A stretch of 64,000 nucleotides of DNA, taken from NCBI RefSeq assembly GCF_050589845.1, contig NZ_JBNGPA010000003.1, positions 310,001 through 374,000 on the forward strand, read 5' to 3'. Every line of letters begins with the position of its first letter. The first letter of the stretch is position 1. Shown here piece by piece: positions 26,023 through 33,885 of the stretch. Position numbers and translations under genes: made by a program. The DNA comes from Carboxylicivirga agarovorans (GTDB lineage Bacteria; Bacteroidota; Bacteroidia; Bacteroidales; Marinilabiliaceae). The notes under the pieces were generated by a model that saw only the letters and a program-made list of their open reading frames with translations, made no database searches and was not told where the DNA came from.

Positions 26023-26928
26023 TTAGAATTTAGGGCCAAAGCGGCGTTTCTTGTATCTGGATATATTTTGTTGTTTTCTTTTCTGTTGCTGCTCATGTAG
26101 GCTGTGTACATAATCTGGATGGAGCAATTCTGCACCAATCTTCAAGGCATTGAAGGTTTTACAATCTAACTTTTCATAGTAGGAATATGACGCCTTATGT
26201 GCATTACAATAGAGTTGATAACTGATTTTAGAATAACTAAACTGTCGGTCAATTTTGGAACCATTAAAGCTTAGTTTATCTTTTCGAAAGATGACACCCT
26301 GAATTTCATCCGTCTGCCCTTTGTATTTGTAGGTAATCGTTATCTCTTTTTGACCTAACTGATTTTCCAGATCCTTCCAATTCTTGCATTGCGGTATCGC
26401 TTGCTTCAGCGATTCATAGATTTCATACTTGGCTTTGTCTGCACCCTTTAACCGGTGTGTTTTAACGTGTTCTTTTCCTTTCGCAAAATAGAGATGATGC
26501 TGCCGAGTCAGATCCTTGCAGATTCGCTCACTTCTTATCCGGTCATTTTTATCCGAGATGGTCTTGCCATTAAAATCCACTCGATTTATAATTAAATGAA
26601 TATGAGGATGCTCTTTGTCGTAATGCCGGGCCATCAGGTATTGCGTTTCATCAATATTCATTTTCTCCATGTAGGTCCTACCGATATCTATCATCAAATC
26701 ATTGGTGAGCTTTGCTTTATCATTGGCTGAGAAATCAAGCGAAATATGATAGACAGGTTTGGTAATGCGTTTATTGAGTTCTACCTGACTTTGGAAACTC
26801 TGAATAATGGATTCGGTATCTTTCAAGCGCAAACCATCTGAGCACAATAATTCAGTTCCTTTCTTTTCATCCAGAACATAGCTGACGATTCCTCGAAAAA
26901 ATTTGCCTTTCACTATTTTAGCTATCAT
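26023..26928 (-). CDS. Mobilisation relaxase (MOBP-type)
   Basis: 301 residues. N-terminal relaxase domain with the family start IAKIVKGKFFRGIVSYVL and the metal-binding histidine triad around residues 102-111 (RHYDKEHPHIHLIINRV). The presumed nicking Tyr is at residue 17 (SYVL) or nearby. Downstream helical part up to the basic C-terminus (QQQKRKQQNISRYKKRRF). It nicks oriT in one strand and leads it into a recipient via a helper conjugation system. Length is shorter than full relaxases with primase or helicase domains, typical of Bacteroides mobilisable elements. The gene starts 1 bp after mobC. Confidence 0.88.
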   Translation of the reverse strand: MIAKIVKGKFFRGIVSYVLDEKKGTELLCSDGLRLKDTESIIQSFQSQVELNKRITKPVYHISLDFSANDKAKLTNDLMIDIGRTYMEKMNIDETQYLMARHYDKEHPHIHLIINRVDFNGKTISDKNDRIRSERICKDLTRQHHLYFAKGKEHVKTHRLKGADKAKYEIYESLKQAIPQCKNWKDLENQLGQKEITITYKYKGQTDEIQGVIFRKDKLSFNGSKIDRQFSYSKISYQLYCNAHKASYSYYEKLDCKTFNALKIGAELLHPDYVHSLHEQQQKRKQQNISRYKKRRFGPKF

Positions 26929-26929
26929 A

Positions 26930-27265
26930 CTAGATTTGGTTTAAAAGTTGGTCAATTTGATTGGCCAAATGCAAGTATTCACTTCTTGCATTGTTGTAGC
27001 CTTGCCCATTGGCTTTCCTGGCAATTTGATTCAGATTATTGGCCATGCCACATAGTTGACGAATCAGTTTTTGATGCTCCGGGCTGAGACGCTCTTTGAC
27101 TGAACTGTTATGAATGCATTGTCGCATATATTCGCTCTTGGTCATGCCAGCTTCCATTGCCTTTGACTTTAAGGTATAGTAATCCTCTGTGGACATTTTC
27201 ACATCCACTTTATACTTCTTTTTCTGGGAAGCACTTAATCGAGGCCGGCCACCTTTATTTGTCAT
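26930..27265 (-). CDS. mobC: MobC-family relaxosome accessory protein
   Basis: 111 residues; ribbon-helix-helix N-terminus (GRPRLSASQKKKYKVDVKMS, then TEDYYTLKSKAMEAGMTKSEYMRQ) with DNA-binding basic residues, then the MobC signature (LCGMANNLNQIARKANGQG) and LANQIDQLLNQI. MobC widens the strand opening at oriT for the relaxase. First gene of the mobilisation operon, with a hairpin oriT candidate about 40 bp upstream. Confidence 0.9.
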   Translation of the reverse strand: MTNKGGRPRLSASQKKKYKVDVKMSTEDYYTLKSKAMEAGMTKSEYMRQCIHNSSVKERLSPEHQKLIRQLCGMANNLNQIARKANGQGYNNARSEYLHLANQIDQLLNQI

Positions 27266-27306
27266 TTTCTACTCTGTTTTTTAGACCAACGGGATGCTTT
27301 TTCAAG

Positions 27307-27325
27307 GTTTTGGTCGTACCAAAAC
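27307..27325. other. Hairpin next to mobC, oriT candidate
   Basis: A perfect 8-bp inverted repeat GTTTTGGT / ACCAAAAC with a 3-nt loop (CGT) lies 42 bp upstream of the mobC start. Relaxase nick regions of this class usually adjoin such a hairpin. The nick site itself cannot be recognised. Confidence 0.4.
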
Positions 27326-28256
27326 ATAAACTTGCTAATAGCTTCGCTTAAGAGACAAGCATTAATATCTCTTTAGATATTTTGCAATTCGTAGCATTCG
27401 GCATTTTCTCTTTCTAATACATACATTTGGGCTTTTTTACATACGTAAGCCACCCATTTTTTGGAGGTCATGGTTTGGCAAAAGGAAGCGGAATAAAAAT
27501 CCCTGTGCTATGGGAAGAAAAATCAATTCAAACAGATTTTGAGCGGACAGAGCAAAGGGCTTGTATTTTGCGGCACGCAATAATAATAAGCTTTTTGCTG
27601 TCGGGACTGTGCATTGGGAAGAAAGATGTGTTTGAATGATTTTGGCGTGTTTATGCCGAACACTTTTGTATCAAACCATGGCCGTTCACACCTTTGCTGA
27701 AGCATGTATAAAAAAGCATAGCTTTCAAAAAAATCTTTGATTTCCATGTTAGTGGTTTTAAAGTATATTTCTTTCTCTTTAAATTACCAACACCCTTATT
27801 ACCAAACAATAAGTAAAACAATACAAATCAATCCAAATTATACGATTTTCTGATTTTGGACGTCATTTTTTACAAAACAGACGAAAAGCAATAGAGATTA
27901 TTTTTCTGAAAATGTAAGGGAAAACATCAAACTTCTACCGTATCTTTTCTCCCTCCTCCTTCAAAAAATAATAACCCTTTCTTCTCATGTAAGGGTATAT
28001 AAACGACATCCAAACATGTCGCCCTTGCATTGAGCGAAAGTTCTATTTCTCATTCTTACGAAGGAGCGATACACTATACGGCAGCAATAATTAAAAGAGA
28101 CGAATACTACATTGCATACACCGTGTATTTTTTCTCTTGGGAGGGAGCTCTGACTATTGGCAGAAAGATGCTAAGAATAATTCACGCCCCATTACTACCT
28201 ACTTTTTGAAAGAATAATAAGTAGCTTTATTCACCTTATAAATTCATCGGTTTATT
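27326..28256. other. Gene-poor stretch beside the mobilisation module
   Basis: No convincing gene in 930 bp. The fragment at 27632-27744 is listed separately. An open stretch at 28030-28208 on the plus strand (YTAAIIKRDEYYIAYT) faintly resembles HicB-type antitoxins but then loses similarity. The remainder is AT-rich. Confidence 0.35.
27632..27744 (+). pseudogene. Fragment of an unidentified, IS-like gene (copy B)
   Basis: Reads NDFGVFMPNTFVSNHGRS after a TTG, then TFAEACIKKHSFQK in a shifted frame. It is the plus-strand counterpart of the fragment at 18931-19075, in inverse orientation 8.5 kb away. Confidence 0.45.
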
Positions 28257-29015
28257 ATGAGAGTACAGTACTGCTCCGACTTGCATTTGGAATTTCATGA
28301 GAATAAGGCATTCTTACAAAAGAATCCTATTCCGGTGAAGGGTGATGTCTTAATCCTGGCTGGAGATATTGTGCCATTCAAAGTACAAAATGAACATGAT
28401 GACTTCTGGGATTACTTGTCAAACAACTTTCAGTATGTTTATTGGGTACCTGGAAATCACGAATACTATTATTCCGATATATCTGAATACTCAAGCTCTA
28501 TTTATAAGAAATTAAGGGATAATATTATTTTGGTCAACAACACCTCGGTGATGCACAACGATGTGCGTTTTATCTTCACTACTTTATGGACGGACATTTC
28601 TCCAACAAATCAATTTATCATTCAATACCGGATGTCGGATTTTAGGGTGATTAGAGGTGGAGATGATATTTTTACGCCAGAACGATACAATCAACTGCAT
28701 AGTGAGAGCCTTAAATTTCTTAGGTCAGAGCTGGCTATAACAGCTATTGAAAAAACAGTAGTAGTAAGCCATCATGTGCCCACATATTTAAATTATCCCG
28801 AAAAATATAAAGGAGATACTCTTAATGAAGCCTTTGTTGTAGAATTAAAACACTTGATTGAAAATTCAGACATTGATTACTGGATTTTTGGACATCACCA
28901 CCAAAACAGATGTGATTTTACAATAGGTAAAACACAACTATTGAGTAGTCAATTGGGCTATGTAAGACACAATGAGCATTTTGAATTTTGCAACAATTCT
29001 TCATTTATTGTTTGA
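28257..29015 (+). CDS. Calcineurin-like metallophosphoesterase, copy 1
   Basis: 252 residues, cytosolic. The five metal motifs are present: DLHLEF near residue 8 (D-x-H), GDIV (GD-x), PGNHEYY (GN-H-E), VVSHHVP (H) and IFGHHHQN (GH-x-H). Substrate not predictable; small family members cleave cyclic nucleotides, nucleotides or phosphoproteins. A paralogue of the same length lies at 52181-52939, roughly two thirds identical by eye. This copy is followed at once by the toxin-antitoxin pair and uses more A/T-rich codons. It has its own ATG at 28257; no promoter consensus was found upstream. Confidence 0.88.
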   Translation: MRVQYCSDLHLEFHENKAFLQKNPIPVKGDVLILAGDIVPFKVQNEHDDFWDYLSNNFQYVYWVPGNHEYYYSDISEYSSSIYKKLRDNIILVNNTSVMHNDVRFIFTTLWTDISPTNQFIIQYRMSDFRVIRGGDDIFTPERYNQLHSESLKFLRSELAITAIEKTVVVSHHVPTYLNYPEKYKGDTLNEAFVVELKHLIENSDIDYWIFGHHHQNRCDFTIGKTQLLSSQLGYVRHNEHFEFCNNSSFIV

Positions 29016-29038
29016 TTATTAATTTAATAAACTTAATA

Positions 29039-29071
29039 TTGCACAATAAATACATCGGGTTTATTGTGCAA
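29039..29071. promoter_or_regulatory. 12-bp perfect palindrome before the toxin-antitoxin operon
   Basis: TTGCACAATAAA (29039-29050) and TTTATTGTGCAA (29060-29071) pair perfectly across 9 nt, ending 22 bp before the ATG at 29094. No T run follows on the plus strand, so an operator for self-repression is more likely than a terminator, as is usual in type II/IV toxin-antitoxin loci. It also lies just after the metallophosphoesterase stop. Confidence 0.55.
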
Positions 29072-29093
29072 AAAACATGTTTATCAACTATTT

Positions 29094-30104
29094 ATGGAAG
29101 TATTAAGGCAATATATAGAAACCACAATAGGAGAAGATGTACAGTTTGAGAATTTGGAGGCTGCACAAAAGACTAAACTACCTTTTTATTTAAGCCAGAC
29201 TTATCAGCTGTTTGCAGCCCATTTGTTTAACCATGAGCTTATTTTTGCCAAACTCATCGATACAGACAGCTTCACGGTTTCGCAGTCTGCCAATAATTTA
29301 TTGAAATTACATAGCTTGCTCAATAAACCTATTGTGCTCGTGCTTGATGAGATTGCATCATATAATCGCCTTCGATTGATCGATAAGCGTGTAAACTTTA
29401 TCGTTCCGGGAAAACAAATGTTTTTACCTGAGCTGTTTGTTGATTTGAGAGAGTCGTTTGCAAAATCACAACCTGAACAACAAAAGCAAACTTTAACGCC
29501 ATCGTCACAATTTCTACTTCTGTTTCATTTATTGAACCAGGATAGTCAATGGCATATCGGAGAAAAAACATTTAAGGAAATTGCCGAAAGATTAAGCTAT
29601 ACAGCAATGTCAATCACCAAAGCGGTTGAAAATCTAAAGCAGTTAGATTTAGTTACTACTGTAGGTGAGAAAGAGAAGTATATCCGGTTTAAACATGATA
29701 AGGTGGAACTATGGAGTCAACTTGAAGAGCAAAATCTTTGGAAGACGCCGGTATTAAAACAAATTTATTTGGATGAGTTGCCATCTAACGCAGTGACACT
29801 ATTTAGCAATACATCTGCTTTACCTGAATATAGCGATGTAAATCCAAGCCGTCAGGAATTTCTGGCCATGGATAAAAACAACTTCTATTCTCTGAGAAAA
29901 AGTAATGCACTAATTGAAACGAATGCGAATGAAGGCCGCTACTGTCTGGAAATATGGAAATACAACCCTGTATTATTAGCTAACCTGGTGCAAGACGGTA
30001 ATTCGGTAGTTGATCCGCTTTCGTTGTACCTATGCTTAAAAAGCGAGACTGATGAGCGTATTGAAATGGCGCTGGAACAGATTAAAAAGAAATTCTTATG
30101 GTAA
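29094..30104 (+). CDS. AbiEi-like antitoxin / winged-helix protein of a type IV-like toxin-antitoxin pair
   Basis: 336 residues from the ATG at 29094 (a TTG 30 bases earlier falls inside the palindrome). The central part (residues about 140-200; SSQFLLLFHLLNQDSQWHIG, then TFKEIAERLSYTAMSITKAVENL) is a winged helix, and the N-terminal third is helical; the C-terminal half resembles AbiEi-type extensions. It overlaps the toxin gene by 7 bp, so the two are translated together. In AbiE systems the first protein represses the operon through inverted repeats and neutralises the nucleotidyltransferase toxin. Sequence similarity to named AbiEi is inferred from layout only. Confidence 0.6.
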   Translation: MEVLRQYIETTIGEDVQFENLEAAQKTKLPFYLSQTYQLFAAHLFNHELIFAKLIDTDSFTVSQSANNLLKLHSLLNKPIVLVLDEIASYNRLRLIDKRVNFIVPGKQMFLPELFVDLRESFAKSQPEQQKQTLTPSSQFLLLFHLLNQDSQWHIGEKTFKEIAERLSYTAMSITKAVENLKQLDLVTTVGEKEKYIRFKHDKVELWSQLEEQNLWKTPVLKQIYLDELPSNAVTLFSNTSALPEYSDVNPSRQEFLAMDKNNFYSLRKSNALIETNANEGRYCLEIWKYNPVLLANLVQDGNSVVDPLSLYLCLKSETDERIEMALEQIKKKFLW

Positions 30105-30857
30105 GAGGACTGGCTACTTTTAAAGAATATTTCAAAGACTATTCCGATAATTATATAATTATTGGCGGATCGGCCTGTGACGTCATTATTGATGAAGCTG
30201 GTTTTGAACCCAGGGCAACAAAAGATATTGACATCATTTTAATTGTTGAGGCCTTAACTCCTGAATTCGTCAAGAAGTTTTGGGATTTTATCCGTGATGG
30301 AGAATACCAACAAAAAGAAAAGAGTGAGGATGAACGAAGATACTATCGTTTTATAAACCCGAAGAATAATGCGTTTCCACAACAGCTTGAGTTATTTTCC
30401 AAAATTCCTGATTTATTGGACTTGGAAGGAGAGCCACACTTAACGCCTATCCCTGTTGAGGATGATTTATCAAGCCTTTCGGCTATTTTAATGGATGAGG
30501 CATATTACAAGTTTACTATTGAGCATAGTAGTATTGAAGAAGGAGCGCATATTGCGGCACCTGAAACACTCATCTGTTTAAAGGCAAAAGCATACTTGGA
30601 TTTGACTGAGCGAAAAAGCTAAAGGCGAGAGAATTGATGAACGCAATATCAGGAAGCACAAGACCGACATTTTTCGCTTGGCAGTATTGCTTCCTCCTGA
30701 GCAAAAATACAAGTTTCCAGATGGGATTAAAGCCGATTTAAAGACTTTCACAGTTGCTATTGAAAACGACTTACCTGATAAGTCCATTTTTAAGCAGATG
30801 GGGATGGGAAATATCGATGTTAAGGCAGTTTACGAGCAGCTAATTAACATTCTTTAA
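30098..30857 (+). pseudogene. AbiEii-like nucleotidyltransferase toxin, frame interrupted at an A5 run
   Basis: The frame from the ATG at 30098 ends at 30622 after 174 residues (IIGGSACDVII and RATKDIDIIL, the nucleotidyltransferase G-S and D-x-D motifs). Restoring one base (removing one A) at the run 30613-30617 reads on without stop for another 80 codons (AKGERIDERNIRKHKTDIFR to VYEQLINIL) to a TAA at 30855-30857, giving about 252 residues. The extension has the helical composition expected of the AbiEii/DUF1814 C-terminus. So the gene is either switched off by a run-length change, translated by +1 frameshifting, or carries a single-base assembly error. The catalytic Asp pair is intact. Confidence 0.7.
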
Positions 30858-30875
30858 CATGCCTGAAATTGAGCG

Positions 30876-30917
30876 TTTTTTGCTAAAAATGGATTAACCC
30901 GTTTTTTTAGCAAAAAA
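30876..30917 (+). terminator. Intrinsic terminator after the toxin gene
   Basis: Perfect 14-bp stem TTTTTTGCTAAAAA (30876-30889) and its complement (30904-30917) with a 14-nt loop, 18 bp after the toxin's true end. The stem is AT-rich and works in both directions. Confidence 0.6.
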
Positions 30918-31044
30918 TATATCGCTAACTTGCAATGTATCAAAGGATATCAAATGCAATCAAAAATACTTGCGGGACATTAGGTAAATCTGAGGATAGT
31001 TAAAATCTTAATGTCAGTATATCAACAACATACAGGTGAAAAAA

Positions 31045-31064
31045 TCGATTCCCGTCGGGACTAC
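31045..31064 (+). other. tRNA 3'-end remnant, possible attachment-site relic
   Basis: The 20 bases TCGATTCCCGTCGGGACTAC match a tRNA T-loop, T-stem and acceptor 3' strand (T-loop TTCGATT-like, acceptor CGGGACT, discriminator A). No upstream tRNA body is present. A strong terminator follows directly, as after tRNA genes. Integrases of many mobile elements use exactly this part of tRNA genes, so this may be the far end of an integrated element whose tRNA lies outside the window. Confidence 0.5.
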
Positions 31065-31065
31065 A

Positions 31066-31098
31066 AAAAGCCTGCAATCTTTTGATTTGCAGGCTTTT
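31066..31098 (+). terminator. Intrinsic terminator after the tRNA remnant
   Basis: AAAAGCCTGCAATC pairs with GATTTGCAGGCTTTT (one unpaired base) around a TTTT loop, followed by a short T-rich tail. Confidence 0.7.
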
Positions 31099-31305
31099 GT
31101 ATTTTATAGGTGGCAAATTAGTTTGAAAAAATCTTATATATATTGCTCTTCTTTTTTATTGGCACATTGAATTCCATACCAACCTCCTCACTATCTATAG
31201 ATTATATCTAGGCTAAATGTATTACTACGGTTAAGATTTTTTGATTATACTCCCAAAATCCGCTAAAGTCAGGGCTAATTTATGATGACCTGTTATGGAT
31301 CGTTA
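31099..31305. other. Intergenic, nothing recognised
   Basis: About 200 bp between the tRNA-like terminator and the outer-membrane protein gene stop; no feature I can name. Confidence 0.4.
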
Positions 31306-32526
31306 CTAAAACAATGATAATCCTAGAATTACATATAAGCTACTATAGTTCGAGCTCCAATAATTGTATTTGCTTAGAATATCCCGATTTGAATTATAAC
31401 GTATTTCTAAACTATATTTATCCTTGAGTTTATAACCTGCCCCCAAAGCAAAATTTCTGCTTGATTCGATCTCAACTTCTTTCGTAGGATAATCATCACT
31501 TCTTAAGAGACTAATAGATGAATTGATTTGAATATCATAAGCATAAAAAGAGGCATTCACAAACAGTTTTGATTTATCGTTAAGAAAGAAATAGTGTCGC
31601 AAACCTATTGGCAATTCTATAGAATTGTAATTAATTTTTGATTTAAGAACTTTATGCTCGGGTACTTCCGTTGGTTGCTCTTCTTTAAAAGACTGATAAG
31701 TTGGCTCGATTATTATGGCCCATTTATTCATATTAAATGGTAGAATGAATTCTGCTTCAAATCCAACCCTAACTCCAATATTATTGCCAAAATCAGGTTT
31801 TATTGTAGGTAAAAGAGAATTTTGTATATCTAAGCTGTTATAATTTAAACCTGGTCTGAATGTTAAATTGAATAAATCATTCTTTTGTTTTGATTCAGCA
31901 TAATTGATAAAATTTGAACCGGCACACTCGTTATATTTTACAAATAGTTTTATTAAATTACCTTTGGAATACTTAAGTCGTTCGATATCATTTAATCCTA
32001 TTTCTTCACATTTTAAGTTTAGATATAGTTGCTGTTTAAATAAATTATTCTCTTTTATTTTACCTTCATGTATATATTGTTTATATACTAATTGATTTAT
32101 TTCGGAATCGTCTAGATTATAAAACAATCGGGATAATTCTCCTTCTTCGTAAAGAAATAATGACGCGCGCCCCTCAATAAGGACTTTTAGAAATAGCAAT
32201 TCTTCTTTTGAGGTGGAATTTCTTTCAAAACCTATTTTATCAATATGATCAATGGATCTGTCAATTTTGGTGTTAGCCCTGATATATTTGCAAAAATCAT
32301 TAATTACAAATTCTTTAACAGTGTGAATTGTAGCTTTTTGAACTTCCTCGTTTGGCGAAAGTTTATACATAAATTCGGTGGGATTATCTAACCAGTCAAT
32401 GTTCTTTATTAAACACTCAATTTTCTTGTTTGATTCATCGATGAAATATCCATTCTCAAAAGAAATCTGAGAATATGATTTAATGAATGAAATTGTAATT
32501 AAGGCGATTACTAACTGTTTTCTCAT
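31306..32526 (-). CDS. Outer-membrane beta-barrel protein with N-terminal extension
   Basis: 406 residues. Signal peptide MRKQLVIALITISFIKSYSQ (cleavage near 20). The first half is a conserved Bacteroidota domain of unknown function (KIECLIKNIDWLDNPTEFMY, TIHTVKEFVINDFCKYIR, LLFLKVLIEGRASLFLYEEG). The second half has alternating strands typical of an 8-stranded porin-like barrel (LTFRPGLNYNS, GVRVGFEAEFILPFNMNKW, IELPIGLRHYFFLND, FALGAGYKLKDKYSLEIRYN), ending in an aromatic strand (LYVILGLSLF). Probably an outer-membrane protein with a periplasmic or surface domain; role unknown. It sits in a run of lone genes separated by long palindromes. Confidence 0.8.
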   Translation of the reverse strand: MRKQLVIALITISFIKSYSQISFENGYFIDESNKKIECLIKNIDWLDNPTEFMYKLSPNEEVQKATIHTVKEFVINDFCKYIRANTKIDRSIDHIDKIGFERNSTSKEELLFLKVLIEGRASLFLYEEGELSRLFYNLDDSEINQLVYKQYIHEGKIKENNLFKQQLYLNLKCEEIGLNDIERLKYSKGNLIKLFVKYNECAGSNFINYAESKQKNDLFNLTFRPGLNYNSLDIQNSLLPTIKPDFGNNIGVRVGFEAEFILPFNMNKWAIIIEPTYQSFKEEQPTEVPEHKVLKSKINYNSIELPIGLRHYFFLNDKSKLFVNASFYAYDIQINSSISLLRSDDYPTKEVEIESSRNFALGAGYKLKDKYSLEIRYNSNRDILSKYNYWSSNYSSLYVILGLSLF

Positions 32527-32570
32527 TTTTTATAAATTTTTTATGTTCTCAAACCTGGTTTCGTAAAACC

Positions 32571-32767
32571 AATAACGTTGGCTAGATGAAGCGTATGGCT
32601 ATTTAAGGAACCAAACCTTCCAAAACTCCGCTGAGCCAAATCTTTTATTTGTTTTTATCTTTTCATTTTAAAGCCAAATCGACTATTTGGCGTTGATTGC
32701 CATTGCTGAGATGATTCAAAATTGAGGCGAACCACTTTTGCGACATTTCAGCGTGTTAGTGGCCGTA
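32571..32767. repeat. Long imperfect palindrome, attC-like in layout, element 1
   Basis: The minus-strand direction begins ACGGCCACTAACACGCTGAA and ends TAGCCAACGTTATTGG. It has conserved ends and a variable centre of about 150 bp. Element 2 at 33731-33873 has the same end boxes. The element fills almost the entire gap between two minus-strand genes, like a cassette recombination site. No integrase gene is visible in the window. Confidence 0.45.
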
Positions 32768-32769
32768 TT

Positions 32770-33702
32770 TTATATTTCTGTAAGGTTTAATATAGCGTAA
32801 CAATTAAATGTCTGTGAAGTCTCAGCATCTTGAAATTCGCATGTAAATACGAATGAATTCTTACTAGTAATATTCACATTACTAAAACTCCAACGACAGC
32901 CTTTAGCAAGGTAAGAGTTACAACCTGGAGGATAAAATTCCAGTCTCTTTTTAAGTTTCTTATCAACAATATCATAGACTGTAATTCCTCCTGATACATA
33001 TACCCAATCATCCCAATCATAGGTAATTAGAGTTTGACTTTTAGGCGATGAAACAATATGCTGTTTTAGTTTTTCCTTGTTGCCTGTTTTTTTGTTAATC
33101 AATACACAATCATGAGCTTCATAATACTGTCCAGCAAACAAATAAGAATTTATCTCATCAATAAACCCAGCATATTTATAAGCAGAGAAACTCATATGTC
33201 CGATGTCTTCATTATTTAATGAGTCTTTAATTCCTGAGTCTAACTTAAAAACAAAAGTAGAATCATTAACTCTCTTTGTATTTTCATCAGTATTTTCCTT
33301 CCAATCTACATGATGTATATTTTCATATTTATTTGATTGGTTTATAGCTGTCAGTTTATCAAACTCATATTTTCCAATTTTCCTAATTGAAATCTTGAAT
33401 CTATCTAAATCGTATTTTGCGATTGAACGTATTAAACTATCAGTAACATATTCATTATATTCTTTTGACGCAGAAACTTTGTTTTCGACTTTCTGCATTT
33501 TGATGTTGCTTCTTGTCTCTATCAGGCTTAATTCTAAACGCTTAACGTATTTATTAAGATTCTTAATTATAGTTTTTTGATTCTCAACTTTCTCTACCAA
33601 TGGCTCAATCCTAGACTTTGAATTGGTCAAAAGTAGCGCCAAACTAATGCAGGTCAAGAAGAGTAAAATAATTATTAACCAGTGTATTCTGTTGTGATTC
33701 AT
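32770..33702 (-). CDS. Hypothetical membrane-anchored coiled-coil protein
   Basis: 310 residues; I do not recognise the C-terminal part. One N-terminal membrane helix (WLIIILLFLTCISLALLL, residues about 9-26), a coiled coil (EKVENQKTIIKNLNKYVKRL), and a 180-residue extracytoplasmic domain with aromatic and Cys-bearing segments (CVLINKKTG, YDWDDWVYVSGGITVYDIVD, FYPPGCNSYLAKGCRWSFSN). The pattern suggests a beta-rich, possibly propeller- or lectin-like domain, but no family can be asserted. It is flanked by palindrome elements 1 and 2. Confidence 0.5.
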   Translation of the reverse strand: MNHNRIHWLIIILLFLTCISLALLLTNSKSRIEPLVEKVENQKTIIKNLNKYVKRLELSLIETRSNIKMQKVENKVSASKEYNEYVTDSLIRSIAKYDLDRFKISIRKIGKYEFDKLTAINQSNKYENIHHVDWKENTDENTKRVNDSTFVFKLDSGIKDSLNNEDIGHMSFSAYKYAGFIDEINSYLFAGQYYEAHDCVLINKKTGNKEKLKQHIVSSPKSQTLITYDWDDWVYVSGGITVYDIVDKKLKKRLEFYPPGCNSYLAKGCRWSFSNVNITSKNSFVFTCEFQDAETSQTFNCYAILNLTEI

Positions 33703-33730
33703 TTGTTATTACGTAATTGGTTTTTTATAT

Positions 33731-33873
33731 GCCCACTAACGGTGGCTACATGAATCGGGGTGCATTTGCGGAATATTAACTTGTCATGCTATAACAAAGG
33801 GTTCATGCGGCAAACTAGCTTCCAAAACAACGCTACCGCACCCTTATTTATTGTAGCGTGTTGCCCAACGTTA
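33731..33873. repeat. Long imperfect palindrome, attC-like in layout, element 2
   Basis: Plus-strand ends are GCCCACTAACGGTGGCTACA (33731-33750) and TGTAGCGTGTTGCCCAACGT (33852-33871), which pair over TAACG...CTACA-type blocks. Internal GGGTGC / GCACCC pairs with a further loop. Same end boxes as element 1 in the minus direction (GTTGGGC...AACACGCTAC; TAGCCACCGTTAGTGGGC). Confidence 0.45.
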
Positions 33874-33885
33874 TTTTATAATAAA

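Noticed and set aside
27427..27747. Overlapping frames on both strands beside the mobilisation module
   Set aside because: Both read through the IS-like relic; neither has a recognisable start or family pattern.
28030..28208. Possible HicB-like antitoxin remnant (YTAAIIKRDEYYIAYT)
   Set aside because: Similarity covers only about 15 residues; no HicA partner; kept as a note within the intergenic entry.
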